A stretch of DNA of 64,000 bases from Bradyrhizobium commune. Its GTDB lineage: Bacteria; Pseudomonadota; Alphaproteobacteria; Rhizobiales; Xanthobacteraceae. Made by a program: the position numbers and the translations under genes. The notes beneath the pieces are model-generated. The model ran no database searches, was not told where the DNA came from, and saw only the letters and a list, made by a program, of their open reading frames with translations. Each line of letters begins with the position of its first letter. Position 1 is the first letter of the stretch. The stretch is from the NCBI RefSeq assembly GCF_015624505.1, contig NZ_CP061379.1:4526001-4590000 (forward strand), written 5' to 3'. Shown one piece after another: positions 1-7,178 of the stretch.

Positions 1-1007
1 ACGGCCAGGACGTCTCGACCTGGACCGGGCCGTCGACATGGCCGCCGGCCACGGCCAACGGACCGCTTGTCGGCGAGGTCGGCTACAACATGTCCTGGCT
101 GATCGGCTCCAAGATCAATGGCACAGGCTACGACATCTCGTTCGACTCGGCGCCGAGCTTCTACATCTACGGCCAGCCGCAGGCGTTCGATGCCACCGGG
201 CACGTTGTCGTCAACCCGGTCCTGCGCGCCTTCGAGAAGGCAGCGGCGGGCCTGAAGGCGTTCGATCCCTATGTCGATGCCACGCAGCTGACGCCGGTCG
301 CGAACTACCTCGTGGACGGGCCGACGCTGAAGGCGCTGCACATGATCAACGCCGATCCGCAGCGGACCATGTCGTTCACGATGTTCTCAAAGCCGGACTA
401 TTACTTCCAGACGTTCAGCCCCTGCCCGGGAAAGAGTCAGGGCTGCTTGAACGACGCCTTTGCCTGGATCCACGGCGACTATTCGAACGATATCGGTCAG
501 ACCTGGCTTGGAATGGCCGGCCCCGGCGTGAAGAACGGCGCGATCGACGACACGACCTGGACCGATCACACCGACATCGTCCCGACAGTGAACACCCTGC
601 TCGGGCTGAAGCCGGACTATCAGGCGGACGGACGCGTAATCGCGCAGATCCTCCATCCGTCGGTAGCCAGGGGCCGGGATGGCGAGGCGCATACGCGACT
701 GGGTGACCTCTACAAGCAACTCAATGCACCCTACGGCGCGTTCGCCCACGCGCTGATTGTCGCCTCGACAGCGGCAATCAAGGCCGACGATGCGACCTAC
801 CTGTCCGTCGAGCTGAAGATCCAGGCGTTGACCACGCAGCGCGACGCGCTTGCACAGCAGATGAAGGACGTGCTCGACCCGCAACCGGTCGGGGAAGGCC
901 GCGACGAGCGCGACGAAGCCCGCTTCGGCCCCAACGGCCACTCCGTGCAGCTGATCGGCGAAGGTTTCAAACTGCTCGCTGCGGCGCAGTCGCTCGCCGG
1001 TCTGTAA
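1..1007 (+). CDS. Alkaline phosphatase superfamily protein, 3' part only
   Basis: The reading frame is open from base 3 to the stop at 1007, so the gene begins before the window and about 334 residues are visible; the internal ATG at 90 is not the true start. The visible part resembles the C-terminal lobe of type I phosphodiesterase / alkaline-phosphatase-superfamily enzymes. It has a GxxGxxxG-like stretch (WLGMAGPGVKNG) followed by WTDHTDIVPTVNTLLGL, where the His of TDHTDI matches the last metal ligand of these metal-dependent hydrolases. About 130 residues follow the core with no recognised domain; they contain a heptad-like Ala/Leu/Gln-rich segment. Substrate and location cannot be told because the N-terminus is missing. 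A strong hairpin follows the stop. The family call is fairly secure, the reaction is not. Confidence 0.65.
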   Translation, partial: GQDVSTWTGPSTWPPATANGPLVGEVGYNMSWLIGSKINGTGYDISFDSAPSFYIYGQPQAFDATGHVVVNPVLRAFEKAAAGLKAFDPYVDATQLTPVANYLVDGPTLKALHMINADPQRTMSFTMFSKPDYYFQTFSPCPGKSQGCLNDAFAWIHGDYSNDIGQTWLGMAGPGVKNGAIDDTTWTDHTDIVPTVNTLLGLKPDYQADGRVIAQILHPSVARGRDGEAHTRLGDLYKQLNAPYGAFAHALIVASTAAIKADDATYLSVELKIQALTTQRDALAQQMKDVLDPQPVGEGRDERDEARFGPNGHSVQLIGEGFKLLAAAQSLAGL

Positions 1008-1023
1008 GCACCAACGCGGCAGA

Positions 1024-1069
1024 AAGGGCTCGAACTCGCAGCACGCGCGGAGTTCGAGCCCTTGATTTT
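1024..1069 (+). terminator. Rho-independent-like terminator after the phosphatase gene
   Basis: A perfect 14-bp inverted repeat (AAGGGCTCGAACTC / GAGTTCGAGCCCTT) with a 12-base loop starts 17 bases after the stop at 1007 and is followed by GATTTTG. The T tract is short, but position and stem strength fit a terminator for the plus-strand gene. Confidence 0.7.
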
Positions 1070-1154
1070 GCAGCCATCGCACCAACGCGCTTCAACGTAT
1101 GTGGCGCGTCCAGGGTTTCACGGAGCCCAGCCCGCAACGAAGAAACTATACGGA

Positions 1155-1260
1155 CCTAAAGCGCGATGAGATCGGGATGAATCATCATCGCGCTTTAGGT
1201 TGTTGTTTGAGCATGATCTTTTCGGAAAACCGCTTCGCACTTTTCCGGATCATGCTTTAG
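1155..1260. repeat. Paired palindromic repeats, Bradyrhizobium type
   Basis: Two adjacent palindromic units. The first has perfect 15-bp arms CCTAAAGCGCGATGA / TCATCGCGCTTTAGG around a 15-base spacer (1155-1199). The second (1209-1260) has GAGCATGATC near one end and GATCATGCTT near the other, around TTTTCGGAAAACCGCTTCGCACTTTTCC. I recognise this pair as a dispersed repeat common in Bradyrhizobium and Rhodopseudomonas intergenic regions. The second unit runs into the convergent gene: the TAA of the TadE-like gene lies inside it. Confidence 0.7.
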
Positions 1261-1919
1261 CAGCTCTTCTGCTGCAAATGCTGGATGCAGGTACAGCCCG
1301 TCGTCGCCGGGTACTTCACGTCGTAATAAGGAAAGCTCGACGTGGTCGGGCTGTTGGTCGAGCAGCGCGGAAACAGGTAATAGCTGTCGGACAGGGTGAC
1401 GCTGCCGGCGATCGTGTAGCCGAGATTGGGCGTGTAGACATAGGACACCTCGCTCAGGATGAGCGAGATGTTGGCATTGTTGGAGCTGTTCGTGCCGGTC
1501 GCGGTGAAAGCCGACAAGGTCATCGCCTGCCCCACGGGCCTTGCGCCGGTCGAGCTGGTCGACTTGCTCCATTGGACCGTCGCATTGCCGTTGGCGTCGG
1601 TGGAAACCTCGGAGACCGTGATCGTCATCAGTGAGGCTCCGCCACTGGCGGTGATGGGATAGGGAGCCATGATGGCCGTCGCCGCCCCAAGGATCCCGGT
1701 CATCTGCGATGCCGTGACCTGCGTGTTTTGCGAGATCATGTCGGCGACACTGTGCGCGGTCGCGCTGACCTTGACGTTCATGGCCATGCCGTTGCCGAGC
1801 TCGACGCCGCCGACATAGAGCACCAGCATGAACGGGGTCACGATGGCGAACTCGGTTGCCGCAACGCCGCGAACGTCGGTCCACAGGTTCCGTGCGCGAA
1901 ACGACAGGCCGGCAATCAT
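1257..1919 (-). CDS. TadE/TadG-like pilus assembly protein
   Basis: A 220-residue protein whose N-terminus has the TadE-like signature: a short basic leader, RGVAATEFAI with Glu at the +5 position expected after a prepilin-peptidase-like cleavage site, then one hydrophobic helix (about residues 22-45). The rest is Ser/Thr-rich and beta-prone with several Cys near the C-terminus (CSTNS, CTC, SC). TadE-family proteins are minor pseudopilins of Flp/Tad pili. The start at 1919 follows the upstream TadE-like stop (1922) by two bases, so the genes are cotranscribed. The stop codon lies inside a dispersed repeat, suggesting the original 3' end was trimmed or replaced. No Tad secretion genes (tadA/B/C, rcpA, cpaE) are in the window, so the function is assigned from the N-terminus only. 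Confidence 0.7.
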   Translation of the reverse strand: MIAGLSFRARNLWTDVRGVAATEFAIVTPFMLVLYVGGVELGNGMAMNVKVSATAHSVADMISQNTQVTASQMTGILGAATAIMAPYPITASGGASLMTITVSEVSTDANGNATVQWSKSTSSTGARPVGQAMTLSAFTATGTNSSNNANISLILSEVSYVYTPNLGYTIAGSVTLSDSYYLFPRCSTNSPTTSSFPYYDVKYPATTGCTCIQHLQQKSC

Positions 1920-1921
1920 CG

Positions 1922-2476
1922 CTAGCTCCCTGGCTCGTTCTGGAACGCGGCGGACGACATCATCAGCCGGTTGCCGTTGGACATATTCGAAAGATTGAAA
2001 CCGAGCGGCCCGAGCATGACCGGCCACACATACATCACCCGGAGCACGACGATGTCGCCGGCATTCCCGGCATTGTACGACCAGGCGTTGGTGACGGCCC
2101 CGCTGCTGTCGAAAGTCAGGGTGGGCATGGCCGTATTGGTCGACGACCAGGAGCTGGCGACCTGCATGTCGACCATGATGCCGCTGCAGTTGAACAGGAT
2201 CTTGATCTGGTTGCAGACCGCTTGCTGGAATTGCGCCTGCGACATCTGCGCAGACTGGACCTGCCCCGTCATAACCAGGCGCGACGATTGAAGCACAATG
2301 GATTCGAGCAGCTGTTGGGCGAAGAAGACGAGAAACGTCTGGATCAGTGCGATCAGGAGCGCGAGGAACGGCGCGCCAACGAGCGCGAACTCCACTGCCG
2401 TGGCGCCCTTGCTGTCGCGCGCGAAAGCGCCGCATCGGCTGCGGCGTCGTTTCGTTGTTGTGACGGGTTCGGTCAT
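1922..2476 (-). CDS. TadE family protein
   Basis: A 184-residue protein with the classic TadE arrangement: basic N-terminus (TKRRRSR), KGATAVEFALVGAPFLALLIALIQ with the conserved Glu, and one transmembrane helix at about residues 26-50, then a periplasmic domain of roughly 130 residues. The stretch VEFALVGAPFLALL is highly typical of alphaproteobacterial TadE. It sits 10 bases downstream of the TadG-like gene and 2 bases upstream of the second TadE-like gene, so the three form one minus-strand unit. Role (known of the family, inferred here): minor pseudopilin or envelope component of a Tad-type pilus. Confidence 0.8.
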   Translation of the reverse strand: MTEPVTTTKRRRSRCGAFARDSKGATAVEFALVGAPFLALLIALIQTFLVFFAQQLLESIVLQSSRLVMTGQVQSAQMSQAQFQQAVCNQIKILFNCSGIMVDMQVASSWSSTNTAMPTLTFDSSGAVTNAWSYNAGNAGDIVVLRVMYVWPVMLGPLGFNLSNMSNGNRLMMSSAAFQNEPGS

Positions 2477-2486
2477 GGCGCCTTCT

Positions 2487-3914
2487 CTACTGCACGAGGC
2501 TGGCCGTGCTGGACGCGACCTTGATGAAGAGGTTGGTCAGCGCCGCAGAAATGTCGCCACCTGTCTGCACATTCGCATACAGGCCGGGCGACGCGCAGGA
2601 TTGCAACCGCGTTGCGATCGTACCGGTAGACGAGGATGGATTGTTGAATTGCGCGATGCGGGTGTTGTACCAGCTCTCGGTCGGCAGTGGCAGATACTCG
2701 GTGTAGAGGACCGCGATGCGAATGCCGCGATTCTTGATGGTCGTGCAGACCGTCGTGTCGAGCGGTTGCTGACAGCGCAAGGTCGTGCTGTTGGCGGTCG
2801 GAAGCGCATAGGTGGCATTGGCGTCACAGCTGCCCCCCGTCTTCGGGATCAGCTTGTCGTCGACGCCGTCGGTGACGAGGAAGACCACCTCCTGGGGCGT
2901 ATCGCCCTGCTGATTGGTGCCGGTGCCCGGCGCCGGCATCACGTTGTTGACGCCCGTCAGCCCGCCAGAGATATCCGTGCCGAAGTCGGTGGTGTAGGTG
3001 CAAGCGCCCTTGCTGTCGACAACGGGGCAGTTCTGATGGTCGACCGTCAGGAGCGAAATGTTGGAGATCTTCGTGCCGGCGGTGGTTGGCGTCGTCAGCG
3101 TCTGGACCGTATTCAGATTGTAGTCGAAGGTGTAGATCGCCGCCTTGTAGGTGGTGTTGTTGATCGCCGACATGCACTGCATGACGCCGCCCGACACACC
3201 CGACTGCGGACACGACCAGGGTCCGACCAGCAATTGCGTGACGGCGTTCTGCACGAGATCGATGCGCAGCGTGATGTTGTTGGCGCGCGCGACGGTCAGA
3301 TTGTCCTTGTTCGAGGAGCTCGCGGCCTTGCCACCAGGATTGGCCTCATGACAGGCGAAGCCGCAATTCGCCGCGTAGGACGGCTGGCTCTTCGTCGCGG
3401 TGATCATGTTGTTGATGTCGGTCTGCGTCGCGGCAATCGCCATCGACGGAGAATCGTCCAGCAACAGGTAGAAGTTCATGTTGGGCGCGCTGGAGGCCTT
3501 CGCCGTCGCCGAACCGGTGACCTGCCAGGTCTGCCGGCCGAGAACGCTGGGGAAATTGTTGACGGACTGTGCGACATAGGAAACCGTGATGGTCCGCGAC
3601 AGCCCGGAATCGGTGACGGTGATGGTCGGTGTCGGCGTCGTCGACAGGCCGGGCAGGTTCGCCTTCGCCGCAAAGACCGCCGCCGCGGTCGCCTGGACGA
3701 CGGTGTCATCGGTCTGCGTCAGCATCGCCGGCCTCACGGCCGCGATCGCGGCCGCGTCGGCAGCCGCATTCAGCTGCTCCTGCCTGCGCTGGGCTACCGT
3801 GTAGTCGAGCGTCATGCCCAGCAGGAAGACGATCGGCACCATCATCAGCGCGAAGATGACGGCGACGTTGGCCTTCCGGTCTCCAGCGAAACGAAACATG
3901 ACGCGGCCGAGCAT
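2487..3914 (-). CDS. TadG-like protein with von Willebrand A domain
   Basis: About 475 residues from the ATG at 3914; a longer ATG at 3956 and a shorter one at 3899 exist. I prefer 3914 because an AGGG/AAGGG stretch lies just upstream and family members begin right before the RFAGDRKANVAVIFALMM segment. That N-terminal helix (about residues 15-38) followed by QLNAAADAAAIAA is the TadG/Flp-associated hallmark. A vWA domain starts near residue 145 with the metal-ion-dependent adhesion motif D153-D-S155-P-S157, and a later LVTDG strand fits the same fold. The central region has many Cys and Asn/Thr residues, typical of exported surface proteins. It is first in the three-gene TadG-TadE-TadE unit. 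Role in pilus-mediated surface attachment is inferred. Confidence 0.75.
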   Translation of the reverse strand: MLGRVMFRFAGDRKANVAVIFALMMVPIVFLLGMTLDYTVAQRRQEQLNAAADAAAIAAVRPAMLTQTDDTVVQATAAAVFAAKANLPGLSTTPTPTITVTDSGLSRTITVSYVAQSVNNFPSVLGRQTWQVTGSATAKASSAPNMNFYLLLDDSPSMAIAATQTDINNMITATKSQPSYAANCGFACHEANPGGKAASSSNKDNLTVARANNITLRIDLVQNAVTQLLVGPWSCPQSGVSGGVMQCMSAINNTTYKAAIYTFDYNLNTVQTLTTPTTAGTKISNISLLTVDHQNCPVVDSKGACTYTTDFGTDISGGLTGVNNVMPAPGTGTNQQGDTPQEVVFLVTDGVDDKLIPKTGGSCDANATYALPTANSTTLRCQQPLDTTVCTTIKNRGIRIAVLYTEYLPLPTESWYNTRIAQFNNPSSSTGTIATRLQSCASPGLYANVQTGGDISAALTNLFIKVASSTASLVQ

Positions 3915-4208
3915 GACCCTTAACCCTGATTGCCGTCGCTGCGGCGGAAAATGCATTCCAAAACGCTTGCGACCGGAGGAGTTTTCAGGATTTTTGGCCT
4001 CGGCCCCGCGCTCGTATTCGGCGGACTATGGAGATGGCCTTGTTAATCAACACTTACGGGCAACCGATAAACACGGACTGCAACGGATTGATGCGTTATA
4101 TCGAGAGAGCATTATTAACGCGGCTTAAACGAATTCGTTGCGAATTGGCACGAGCGGAGGGCCTGCGGGGCAAGCAGTCCGCTACACGCTCGCAATGACG
4201 GTTAATGA

Positions 4209-5768
4209 TTACGGCCTGATCGTCATGTTCTCCGGCGGCCCCGGCTTGCGTAGCGGCTCGGCCAGCCTTGCGAACTCGCACAGCAGCGAGCGCGTCTTGC
4301 GCGGGTCGATGATCTCCTCGACCCAGAATTTTTCGGCCGAGCGGAACGGCGAGCGCAGCTTGTTGAGGCGCTCCTCGATCTCCTTCAGCTTCCCTGCCTT
4401 GTCCTCGGCCGCGTCGATGTCGGCGCGGTAGGCGGCCTCGATGCCGCCTTCGAGCGGCAGCGAGCCCCAATAGGCCGACGGCCAGGCGTAGCGGATCGAG
4501 AAGCGGTCCGCCGGCTGATGCACGACGCCGGCGACACCGAAAGCGTTGCGCAGGATCACCGTACACCAGGGCACCGTGGTCTGGTTGACCGCAGCCATGG
4601 CGCGGACGCCGTGACGGATGGTCGCGGCTTTCTCGGCATCGAGGCCGATCATGAAGCCCGGGCAATCCATGAGATAGACGATCGGCAGATGGAAGGTCTC
4701 GGCGAAGTCGACCCAGCGCACCACCTTCTGACAGGCATCCGCCGTCCACGAGCCGCCATAATGAAAGCTGTCGCTGGCGAGCAGCATCACCGCCCGGCCC
4801 TCGAGCCGCGCCAGGCCCACGATGATCGGCTTGCCGAAATTGGCGGCGACCTCGAAGAACGAGCCCTTGTCGACGACCTGCTCGATGATCGGCCGCATCT
4901 TGTAGACCTGCTTGCGGTTGCGCGGCACCGCCTTCATCAGGGCTTCTTCGCTGCGCTCCGGATTGTCGGTGCAAGGCACGGTCGGCGGCAGCTCATAGAC
5001 CGACGCCGGCAGATAGGACAGGAATCGCCGCGCGCAGGCGAAGGCCTCCTCCTCAGTGTCGACGGCATGATCGACCGCACCGGCGCGGGTCTGGATGTCG
5101 GCGCCGCCGAGCTCCTCCTTCGAGAGGTTCTGCCCCAGCGCCTTCACCACCGGTGGCCCCGCGACGAACATCGCGGACTTCCGCGTCATGATGGAGTAAT
5201 GGCTGGCCGCAAGGCGCGCCGCACCAAGCCCCGCAACCGAGCCGAGGCCGAGTGCGACCACCGGCACGCGCGACAGATTCTCCGTCGTGAAGCGATACCA
5301 GCGGGTGCCGCCGATGCCGCCCGGCAGATTGGCCGCGCCCTTGGTCTCGATGGTCTTGACCGAGCCGCCGCCGCCGGAGCCTTCGATGATGCGGACGATG
5401 GGCAGGCGGAAATCGTGCGCCATCTCCTCCGCCATCAGCGGCTTTGCCGAGATCGAAGCATCCGCCGAACCACCGCGCACCGTAAAATCGTCGCCGACGA
5501 CCACGACCGTGCGGCCATCGACGCGCGCGCGGCCGAACACGCAGTTCGCCGGCGTCACGTTCCTGAGCTCGCCCTTTGGATCGTACTCACCGACGCCGGA
5601 GACGGCACCGATCTCGTGAAAGCTGCCCTTGTCGATCAGCTTCCCGATGCGCTCCCGAACAGTCAGCCGGCCCTGGTCATGCTGTCGCTTGACCTTGTCA
5701 ACGCCGCCCATCTCCCGCGCGAAGGCTTCGCGCCGGGCGAGCTCGTCGAGTTCCGGCTTCCAGTTCAT
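4209..5768 (-). CDS. Acyl-CoA carboxyltransferase beta subunit, orphan
   Basis: A 519-residue carboxyltransferase-domain protein of the propionyl-/methylcrotonyl-CoA carboxylase beta type. It starts MNWKPELDELARR, with RLTVRERI near residue 40. The N-half has the Gly-rich oxyanion segments EGSGGGGS and GGIGGTRW; the C-half has MDCPGFMIG and the AFGVAGVVHQP region. Such subunits move a carboxyl group from biotin to an acyl-CoA, normally with a biotin-carboxylase/BCCP alpha subunit, but none is encoded in the window. The start is supported by GGAGGG 5 bases before the ATG. The upstream IclR gene reads 71 bases into this gene in another frame, so the two are tightly linked. The substrate is unknown; partnership with a distant alpha subunit or a role as a decarboxylase are both open. 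Confidence 0.85.
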   Translation of the reverse strand: MNWKPELDELARREAFAREMGGVDKVKRQHDQGRLTVRERIGKLIDKGSFHEIGAVSGVGEYDPKGELRNVTPANCVFGRARVDGRTVVVVGDDFTVRGGSADASISAKPLMAEEMAHDFRLPIVRIIEGSGGGGSVKTIETKGAANLPGGIGGTRWYRFTTENLSRVPVVALGLGSVAGLGAARLAASHYSIMTRKSAMFVAGPPVVKALGQNLSKEELGGADIQTRAGAVDHAVDTEEEAFACARRFLSYLPASVYELPPTVPCTDNPERSEEALMKAVPRNRKQVYKMRPIIEQVVDKGSFFEVAANFGKPIIVGLARLEGRAVMLLASDSFHYGGSWTADACQKVVRWVDFAETFHLPIVYLMDCPGFMIGLDAEKAATIRHGVRAMAAVNQTTVPWCTVILRNAFGVAGVVHQPADRFSIRYAWPSAYWGSLPLEGGIEAAYRADIDAAEDKAGKLKEIEERLNKLRSPFRSAEKFWVEEIIDPRKTRSLLCEFARLAEPLRKPGPPENMTIRP

Positions 5769-6684
5769 TCACTCCCTCCGAATTGATCGGCTTGTTATTG
5801 TTATGCACGGCCATTGCGACCGGTTTGCGCGAGATACGGTTGTTGAAGACGTCGCCTTCGGCGCCTTCGACGAGGCTTGCGAGCGAGCGGCCGAGCCCGA
5901 CCATCACTGGAGCGACTTCGGCATGCAAACGCTGCTCGTCATACATCGCCGCGAGAAGCCCGATGGTGATGACCACGAAGGTCTGGTACTGCGGCGACCA
6001 GATCGGCACCGCGAGGCCGTTGATGTGCGGGCTCCACAGGCCGCAGGCCGTGACATAGCCGCGCTCGCGCAGCGACTGCCGGTTGGCCTCGATGCGGGGC
6101 CGCAGGATTTTTGCAGCTTCGGGCGCTTCCCGTTCCATGTCGTTGATCAAGGCATCGCCGATCTCCGGCGACAACGCGGCCGTGTAGGCCGCGCCCGCGG
6201 CGGTGGATGCCATCGAGATGCGGCTGCCGGTGCCCTCATGCAGGCCGAGTGCGGCCGCCGAGCGCGCGAACTGGAGATAGACGAGGTGGAAGCGATCGGG
6301 CACGACGAAGCCGACCGTGCCCGGCACTTGCTCGGCCACTTCCTGGAGCCGCTGCCGGATCATGCTGCGCAGCTGCGCGCCCTTCATCATCGAGGCGCTC
6401 ATCGCCACCGCGCTCGGGCCGATCCGATATTTTTGATCGCGCGGCAGATAGACCAGCTGGCCCATCCGCGTCAGCGTGTGCGTGAGTCGCGACACCGTCG
6501 AGCGCGGCAGGCCGCAGCGATTTGAAATCTCGAGATTGCCGAGTCGGGCCTCGTGGCCCTCGAAGCATCGCAACACGTCGAATGCGCGCGACACCACCTG
6601 GATGACATCACCCTCACCGGCTTCGCCAGCGAGCGCACCTTGCCTACTCAACCGCTCCGAACGTCGTCCCATGTTCCCTACCAT
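5698..6684 (-). CDS. IclR family transcriptional regulator
   Basis: A 328-residue regulator with an N-terminal winged helix (about residues 27-90; VIQVVSRAFDVLRCF, then the recognition region CGLPRSTVSRLTHTL) and an effector-binding domain (about 100-275; ASTAAGAAYTAAL, RGYVTACGLWSPHINGLAVPI). Roughly 45 C-terminal residues extend past the usual IclR end and overlap the carboxyltransferase start by 71 bases. The ATG at 6684 is used here; an in-frame ATG at 6672 has an AGGG just upstream and is a plausible alternative. A perfect palindrome lies directly upstream (6688-6702), suggesting autoregulation. IclR regulators usually control nearby catabolic genes, so the carboxyltransferase is the likely target and the divergent TRAP transporter a possible one. 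Confidence 0.85.
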   Translation of the reverse strand: MVGNMGRRSERLSRQGALAGEAGEGDVIQVVSRAFDVLRCFEGHEARLGNLEISNRCGLPRSTVSRLTHTLTRMGQLVYLPRDQKYRIGPSAVAMSASMMKGAQLRSMIRQRLQEVAEQVPGTVGFVVPDRFHLVYLQFARSAAALGLHEGTGSRISMASTAAGAAYTAALSPEIGDALINDMEREAPEAAKILRPRIEANRQSLRERGYVTACGLWSPHINGLAVPIWSPQYQTFVVITIGLLAAMYDEQRLHAEVAPVMVGLGRSLASLVEGAEGDVFNNRISRKPVAMAVHNNNKPINSEGVNELEAGTRRARPARSLRAGDGRR

Positions 6685-6687
6685 ATG

Positions 6688-6711
6688 TTCCGCTGTGCGG
6701 AATTAAATTCC
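6688..6711. promoter_or_regulatory. Putative IclR operator, overlapping palindromes
   Basis: TTCCGCTGTGCGGAA (6688-6702) is a perfect 6-3-6 inverted repeat, and GGAATTAAATTCC (6699-6711) is a 6-1-6 repeat sharing its GGAA. The arrangement of three half-sites resembles IclR-family operators and lies immediately upstream of the iclR-type start. Binding is inferred from position and symmetry. Confidence 0.5.
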
Positions 6712-6877
6712 ACTTGCAGACGACGCTACCTCAGGCACTTTGCGACGACAACAAAAAGGCGATGGCATGCCAGAAATAAAGATCGTCACTGATCTCGTCG
6801 CCGAAGGCCAGGCGATCGCGATCGCTGAGTCTTGAGTGCGCTTACGCCGGACTCGTGGTTGCGCAATCTTCTTGTGG

Positions 6878-7010
6878 CCATCCTTCGGGACGCCCGCTTT
6901 GTGCGGGCTCCTCAGGATGAGGACGGAATGTGCGGCAGCAATTTGACAGGCACCGATGCCGCTTAGCCTCATCCTGAGGAGACCGCGAAGCGGTCGTCCC
7001 GAAGGACGAG
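6878..7010. repeat. Two inverted copies of a dispersed hairpin repeat
   Basis: Copy one (6878-6921) reads CCATCCTTCGGGACGCCCGC...GGCTCCTCAGGATGAG. Copy two (6967-7010) is in the opposite orientation: CCTCATCCTGAGGAG..CGCGAAGCGG..CGTCCCGAAGGACGAG. Each has an internal hairpin (CCCGC/GCGGG or CCGC/GCGG) and shared outer CTCATCCTGAGGAG / TCCCGAAGGA modules. This repeat type is frequent in Bradyrhizobium intergenic DNA. Confidence 0.75.
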
Positions 7011-7103
7011 GCGCGCTCCATTGCATATCACCGCGACAATGTGTCTGGCTGACTTTCACGCTGACTGTACGGCGTTGCCATGGCTGATTGCCGATGACAT
7101 GAT

Positions 7104-7134
7104 CTGTTCAAACAAAACTCTGTTTCAAACAAAG
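7104..7134. promoter_or_regulatory. Direct-repeat element upstream of the TRAP operon
   Basis: TTCAAACAAA occurs at 7107-7116 and 7124-7133, 17 bases apart, within the larger near-repeat TCTGTT(T)CAAACAAA. The second copy includes TGTTTCAAACA, a 5-1-5 palindrome. It lies 45-75 bases before the TAXI start codon and could be a regulator site. No regulator is assigned. Confidence 0.35.
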
Positions 7135-7178
7135 AATGAAAGTCTTCGCGGCAAACGCGAGGATCATCGGAGGGAAAC

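Larger units (their letters stand above)
6685..7178. other. Intergenic region between divergent IclR and TRAP genes
   Basis: The 494 bases hold the IclR-type palindromes at the left end, a pair of inverted dispersed repeats in the middle (6878-7010) and a TTCAAACAAA direct repeat near the right end (7107-7133). I see no convincing coding sequence here. Confidence 0.6.
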
